Shown piece by piece: positions 61,078-64,000 of a DNA stretch of 64,000 nt. Origin of the DNA: Pseudokineococcus marinus (lineage in GTDB: Bacteria; Actinomycetota; Actinomycetes; Actinomycetales; Quadrisphaeraceae); the NCBI RefSeq assembly GCF_037482405.1, contig NZ_JBBHZZ010000004.1, positions 248,001-312,000 of the forward strand. Direction: 5' to 3'. The stretch's first letter is position 1. Every line of letters begins with the position of its first letter. The translations under genes and the position numbers were made by a program. The notes under the pieces are model-generated. The model made no database searches and was not told the DNA's origin. It saw only the letters and a list, made by a program, of their open reading frames with translations.

Positions 61078-62279
61078 GCCGCCCCCCGGGCGGTCGGCCG
61101 GGGGACGGCGCGCCGGGCCGACGGGCGCACGGCGCGCACGGCGAGGTCCTCGTCGAGGAGCACGAGGTCCGCCGCCCGCCCCGGCGCGAGCGCCCCGATC
61201 CGGCCCCCCAGCCCGAGGGCGCGGGCGGGCACGGCGGTGGCGGCGTCGACGAGCGCGGGCAGCGGGAGGCCCGCCGCCGTCCCGGTGCGCAGGGCGCCCG
61301 CCAGGGTGAGCGTCGAGCCGGCGAGCGTCGTCGTGCCCTCGAGGACGGCCCGCCCGCCCTCGACGACGACGTCGAGCCCCCCGAGGCGGTAGCGCCCGTC
61401 CCCGCCGGCGGCCGCCGCCATGGAGTCCGAGACGAGCGCGACCCGGCCCGGCGCCGCCCGCAGGAGCACCGCGGCGACCGCCGGGTGCACGTGCTCGCCG
61501 TCGAGGACGAGCTCGAGGACGACCCGCTCGTCGGCGCAGGCCGCCCCGACCGGCCCGGGCGCGCGGTGGTGCAGGCCGGGCATCGCGTTGAACGCGTGGG
61601 TGAGCAGCCGCGCGCCGTCGGCGAAGGCGGCCGCGGCGTCGTCGGAGGACGCCTCGGTGTGGCCGACGGCGACGACGACCCCGGCGGCGGCGAAGGCGCG
61701 GACGGCCTCGCGCGCACCGGCCCGGCGCGGGTCGAGCGTCACCTGGCGCAGCGTCCCGCGGGCCGCCCGCAGGAGGTGGGCCACCGCGGCGGGGGTCGGG
61801 TCGACGAGCGCGCCGGCGTCGTGCGCGCCCTTGCGCTCCACGGCGAGGAAGGGTCCCTCGAGGTGGCTCCCCAGCAGCCCGGGCTCGTCGTCCACGAGGT
61901 CGGCGGCCTCCGCCAGCCGCTCCGCGAGCGCGTCGACGTCGTCGGAGACGAGGCTGGCGACCCGCCGCGTCGTCCCGTGCTCGCGGTGCGCGGCGCCCGC
62001 CGCGAGGACGGCGCCCGGGCCGTCCTCGTGCGTGCTCCCGCCGCCGCCGTGCGTGTGGGCGTCGACCAGTCCCGCGACGAGCAGGGCCCCCTCGGCGTCG
62101 AGCACCTCGGCGCCGCGCGCGTGCTCGCGCCAGCCCCCGCCCGCGCCCCGCGCGACGACGAGCCCGTCCCGCGCCGCGACCCAGGCGTCCGGGTGGCGGC
62201 CGCCCGCGTCGACGAGGAGGGCCGAGCGGACGACGAGGTCGCCCACCGGCGGGCCGACGACGGAGCCCGCGGCGCTCAC
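61074..62279 (-). CDS. nagA: N-acetylglucosamine-6-phosphate deacetylase
   Basis: The product is 401 aa. The amidohydrolase barrel has DAHTHGGGG (the HxH pair), metal Glu in SHLEGPFL, His in VGHTEAS and THAFNAMPGLHH, and catalytic Asp in LVSDSMA. It removes acetate from GlcNAc-6-P in the cytosol, giving GlcN-6-P for NagB. GTG at 62279 overlaps the nagB stop. Retention of both N-terminal His residues suggests a two-metal or classic HxH centre. Confidence 0.92.
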   Translation of the reverse strand: MSAAGSVVGPPVGDLVVRSALLVDAGGRHPDAWVAARDGLVVARGAGGGWREHARGAEVLDAEGALLVAGLVDAHTHGGGGSTHEDGPGAVLAAGAAHREHGTTRRVASLVSDDVDALAERLAEAADLVDDEPGLLGSHLEGPFLAVERKGAHDAGALVDPTPAAVAHLLRAARGTLRQVTLDPRRAGAREAVRAFAAAGVVVAVGHTEASSDDAAAAFADGARLLTHAFNAMPGLHHRAPGPVGAACADERVVLELVLDGEHVHPAVAAVLLRAAPGRVALVSDSMAAAAGGDGRYRLGGLDVVVEGGRAVLEGTTTLAGSTLTLAGALRTGTAAGLPLPALVDAATAVPARALGLGGRIGALAPGRAADLVLLDEDLAVRAVRPSARRAVPRPTARGAA

Positions 62280-63034
62280 GCCGGCACCGGCCGGGGGCGC
62301 CCGGTGGTGCGCTGGTCGAGCAGGGACGCGGCCGCCGGGTCGAGCAGCACGAGGACGTCGTCGAAGGTGCGCAGCGCCGAGGCGGGGCAGTCGGTCGAGA
62401 CCTCCCCCTCCAGGGCGGCGCGCACGGCGCCCGCCTTGGCGGCCCCCTGGGCGAGCAGGACGTGTCGCCGGGCCGTGCCGATCGTCGCGACGCCCTGCGT
62501 GAGCGCGCGGCGGGGCACGTCCTCGGGCCGGTCGAAGAAGCGGGCGTTGTCGGCGACGGTGCGGTCGGCGAGCTCGACGACCCGCGTCCGCGAGGTGAAG
62601 GACGAGCCCGGCTCGTTGAAGCCGATGTGCCCCGTGGCGCCGATGCCGAGGAGCTGGACGTCGACGCCGCCGCGCTCGGCCAGGGCCCGCTCGTAGGCGG
62701 CGCCGGCGGCGTCCAGGTCCGCCGCACCGCCGTCGGGCACGTGCACGCGGCGCGGGTCCAGCCCCAGCGGTGCGCGCACCTGCCGGTCGACCACCGCGGC
62801 GTAGGACTCCGGGTGCCCCGGCGGCAGGCCCACGTACTCGTCGAGCGCGAACACCTCGACGCCCTCCCAGCGCGCGCCGGCGGCGGCCAGCTCCTCGTAG
62901 ACCCGGGCCGGCGACGAGCCCGTGGCCACGCCCAGGGCTGCCAGCCGGCCGGCCTCCAGCTCCTCGAGCACGACGCGCGCGGCGCGGCGCCCGACCTCCT
63001 CGGCGGTGGCGAGCACCTCGACCTCGAGCACCAC
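62276..63034 (-). CDS. nagB: Glucosamine-6-phosphate deaminase
   Basis: The product is 252 aa. NagB marks are ALGVATGSSPARVYEEL, the catalytic Asp in FALDEYVGLP, and GIGATGHIGFNEPGSSF with the catalytic His. It converts GlcN-6-P to fructose-6-P and ammonia. GTG at 63034 has AAGGAG seven bases upstream. First gene of the nagB-nagA-deoR operon. It lacks the C-terminal extension that carries allosteric residues in the E. coli enzyme, so it may not be allosteric. Confidence 0.92.
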   Translation of the reverse strand: MVLEVEVLATAEEVGRRAARVVLEELEAGRLAALGVATGSSPARVYEELAAAGARWEGVEVFALDEYVGLPPGHPESYAAVVDRQVRAPLGLDPRRVHVPDGGAADLDAAGAAYERALAERGGVDVQLLGIGATGHIGFNEPGSSFTSRTRVVELADRTVADNARFFDRPEDVPRRALTQGVATIGTARRHVLLAQGAAKAGAVRAALEGEVSTDCPASALRTFDDVLVLLDPAAASLLDQRTTGRPRPVPA

Positions 63035-63103
63035 GGGCGCTCCTTCCGGACGGCGGGACGGGCGGACGGCGGCCCGCCGGTCGACGACCAGAGCGAGCGG
63101 TCG

Positions 63104-63118
63104 TGAGCGTAGCGCTCA
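63104..63118. promoter_or_regulatory. Inverted repeat in the nagB/tetR divergent gap
   Basis: TGAGCG-TAG-CGCTCA is a perfect 6-bp inverted repeat with a 3-bp spacer, 69 bp before nagB and 67 bp before the TetR start. The short spacing suits a TetR dimer; DeoR binding is also possible. Confidence 0.5.
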
Positions 63119-63185
63119 GAACACGTCAGCGCCGGGCGCGGGTCCGCTCACGTCTCGCGCCCTCCCCCGCTGCTAGCGTCCGGAC

Positions 63186-63788
63186 GTGCCCGAGGAACGC
63201 CCCGCGGCGCCCCTCGCCCGCCCCCGCCCGCTGCGCCCGGACGCCGCGGCCACCCGGGCGCGCGTCCTCGCGGCCGCCGCCCGCCAGCTGGCCGGGCCCG
63301 GGGGCTCGGGCGGCCTCGCGATGAACGCCCTGGCCCGGGAGGCCGGTGTCGGCGTCGGCACGGTCTACCGCCACTTCCCCACCCAGCAGGTGCTCCTCGA
63401 GGCGCTCGGCGTCGACGCCCTCGAGGAGCTCGTCGCGGCGGTCGACCGGGCGACCGGGGACGAGCGCCCGGGCGGGAGCCTGGCCGACCTGCTGCGGCGG
63501 GCCCTGCGCGCGCAGCTCACCGACCCGGCGCTCGCCGCCGTCCTCGCCGAGCCCGCCGCGACGTGCTCGGACACCGCGGCGCTCCTCGACCGGCTCCGCG
63601 CCGGCCTCGACGCGGTGCTCGAGCGCGACCGCGCCGCCGGGCTGGTCCGCGAGGACGTCGACGCCGACGACGTGCGACGCCTGCTCTGCGGCCTCGCCCG
63701 GGCGGTGGGCGCCGGACCGGGACGTGCGTCGCCGTCCGCGCGCTACGTCGACGTCGTGCTCCAGGGGCTGCGGCCACCCGCCCGGTGA
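63186..63788 (+). CDS. TetR-family regulator
   Basis: This 200-aa protein has its helix-turn-helix at about residues 20-68 (TRARVLAAAARQLAG, MNALAREAGVGVGTVYRHFPTQ), followed by a helical ligand domain of the TetR_C type. GTG at 63186 lies six bases after a TAGCGT -10-like box, so the mRNA is probably leaderless. It is divergent from nagB. Ligand unknown. Confidence 0.9.
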   Translation: MPEERPAAPLARPRPLRPDAAATRARVLAAAARQLAGPGGSGGLAMNALAREAGVGVGTVYRHFPTQQVLLEALGVDALEELVAAVDRATGDERPGGSLADLLRRALRAQLTDPALAAVLAEPAATCSDTAALLDRLRAGLDAVLERDRAAGLVREDVDADDVRRLLCGLARAVGAGPGRASPSARYVDVVLQGLRPPAR

Positions 63789-63907
63789 GCCCCGCCCCTC
63801 CCCGCACGGTGGTGAGCACCGCCTCACCGCGTCGTCAGCGGCTCCGTCCACAGCCCCCGCCGCGGGCACCCGCTCGGCCCGTCGGTGCGGCGTGCCAGCA
63901 TCCGCGG

Positions 63908-64000
63908 GTGAGCAGCGGCGCGCCGGGCCTCTTCGGGCAGGGGTCCCTCGAGCTGGACCTCGAGGGCCAGCTCGAGCTGAGCCTCGCGGAGGAGCCGTCG
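63908..64000 (+). CDS. Start of an unidentified gene, cut by the window end
   Basis: GTG at 63908 opens a frame of 31 codons to the end of the window with no stop. The visible part is acidic and repetitive (SLELDLEGQLELSLAEE). CAGCAT seven bases upstream could be a leaderless -10 box. Real start and product cannot be judged from this piece. Confidence 0.4.
   Translation, partial: MSSGAPGLFGQGSLELDLEGQLELSLAEEPS

Noticed and set aside
63806..63832. Possible terminator after tetR
   Set aside because: The stem is only six base pairs (GGTGAG/CTCACC) and not convincing in this GC-rich context.

Overview
The window is 64 kb of very GC-rich DNA with strong G/C third-position bias, many GTG starts, GTGA/ATGA stop-start overlaps and several apparently leaderless genes. 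This fits a high-GC actinomycete. The mix of a microbial rhodopsin, spore-photoproduct-lyase-like repair, xylan/galactoside use and many ABC importers recalls free-living soil or surface groups such as Kineosporiales or Micrococcales, but the genus is inferred, not shown. I saw no rRNA, tRNA, CRISPR array, transposase or phage gene.

Layout. 1-5 kb: drug-type ABC exporter, then a divergent redox/methyltransferase pair facing an XRE-cupin regulator. 5-17.7 kb: mixed housekeeping and stress genes (MFS exporter, GAF-PAS-GGDEF cyclase, GNAT, hemerythrin, radical-SAM SPL-like protein, glyoxalase-like protein, LysE exporter beside a broken lysG, APC permease, M23 peptidase, SDR). 17.9-27.5 kb: plant-polysaccharide use, with a secreted GH10 xylanase facing a GH42 beta-galactosidase, a sugar ABC importer and a LacI regulator. 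27.6-38.1 kb: peptide or amino-compound use, with a double Lrp regulator, an iminopeptidase-like hydrolase, an M24 protein, a family-5 binding protein with two permeases, an M19 protein and, divergently, two Dpp/Opp ATPases. 38.2-40 kb: GH15 enzyme. 40.1-52.3 kb: a likely C4 sugar or sugar-acid catabolic block (DhaKL-type kinase, TIM-family isomerase, AEC transporter, GntR regulator, PdxA2-type dehydrogenase, TctCBA importer, sugar-phosphate isomerase, ACS-type MFS carrier, amidohydrolase) tied together by a shared operator-like motif. 52.5-57.6 kb: large secreted hydrolase, an unknown coiled-coil protein and a rhodopsin with the NDQ motif of light-driven sodium pumps. 57.6-64 kb: MFS exporter facing a PatB/MalY-type aminotransferase, a nagB-nagA-deoR operon, a TetR regulator and the start of an unidentified gene.

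Most notable: (i) the NDQ rhodopsin; (ii) lysG interrupted by exactly two extra 62-bp units in an A / inverted-A / A arrangement, whose removal restores an intact 304-aa LysR-type protein; (iii) the near-palindrome GATCCTATAGGATC upstream of three promoters of the C4 block; (iv) two hydrolases of one peptide-import operon that have lost canonical metal ligands. All coordinates and motifs were read by eye. Family names rest on recognised motifs and context; no database search was run.
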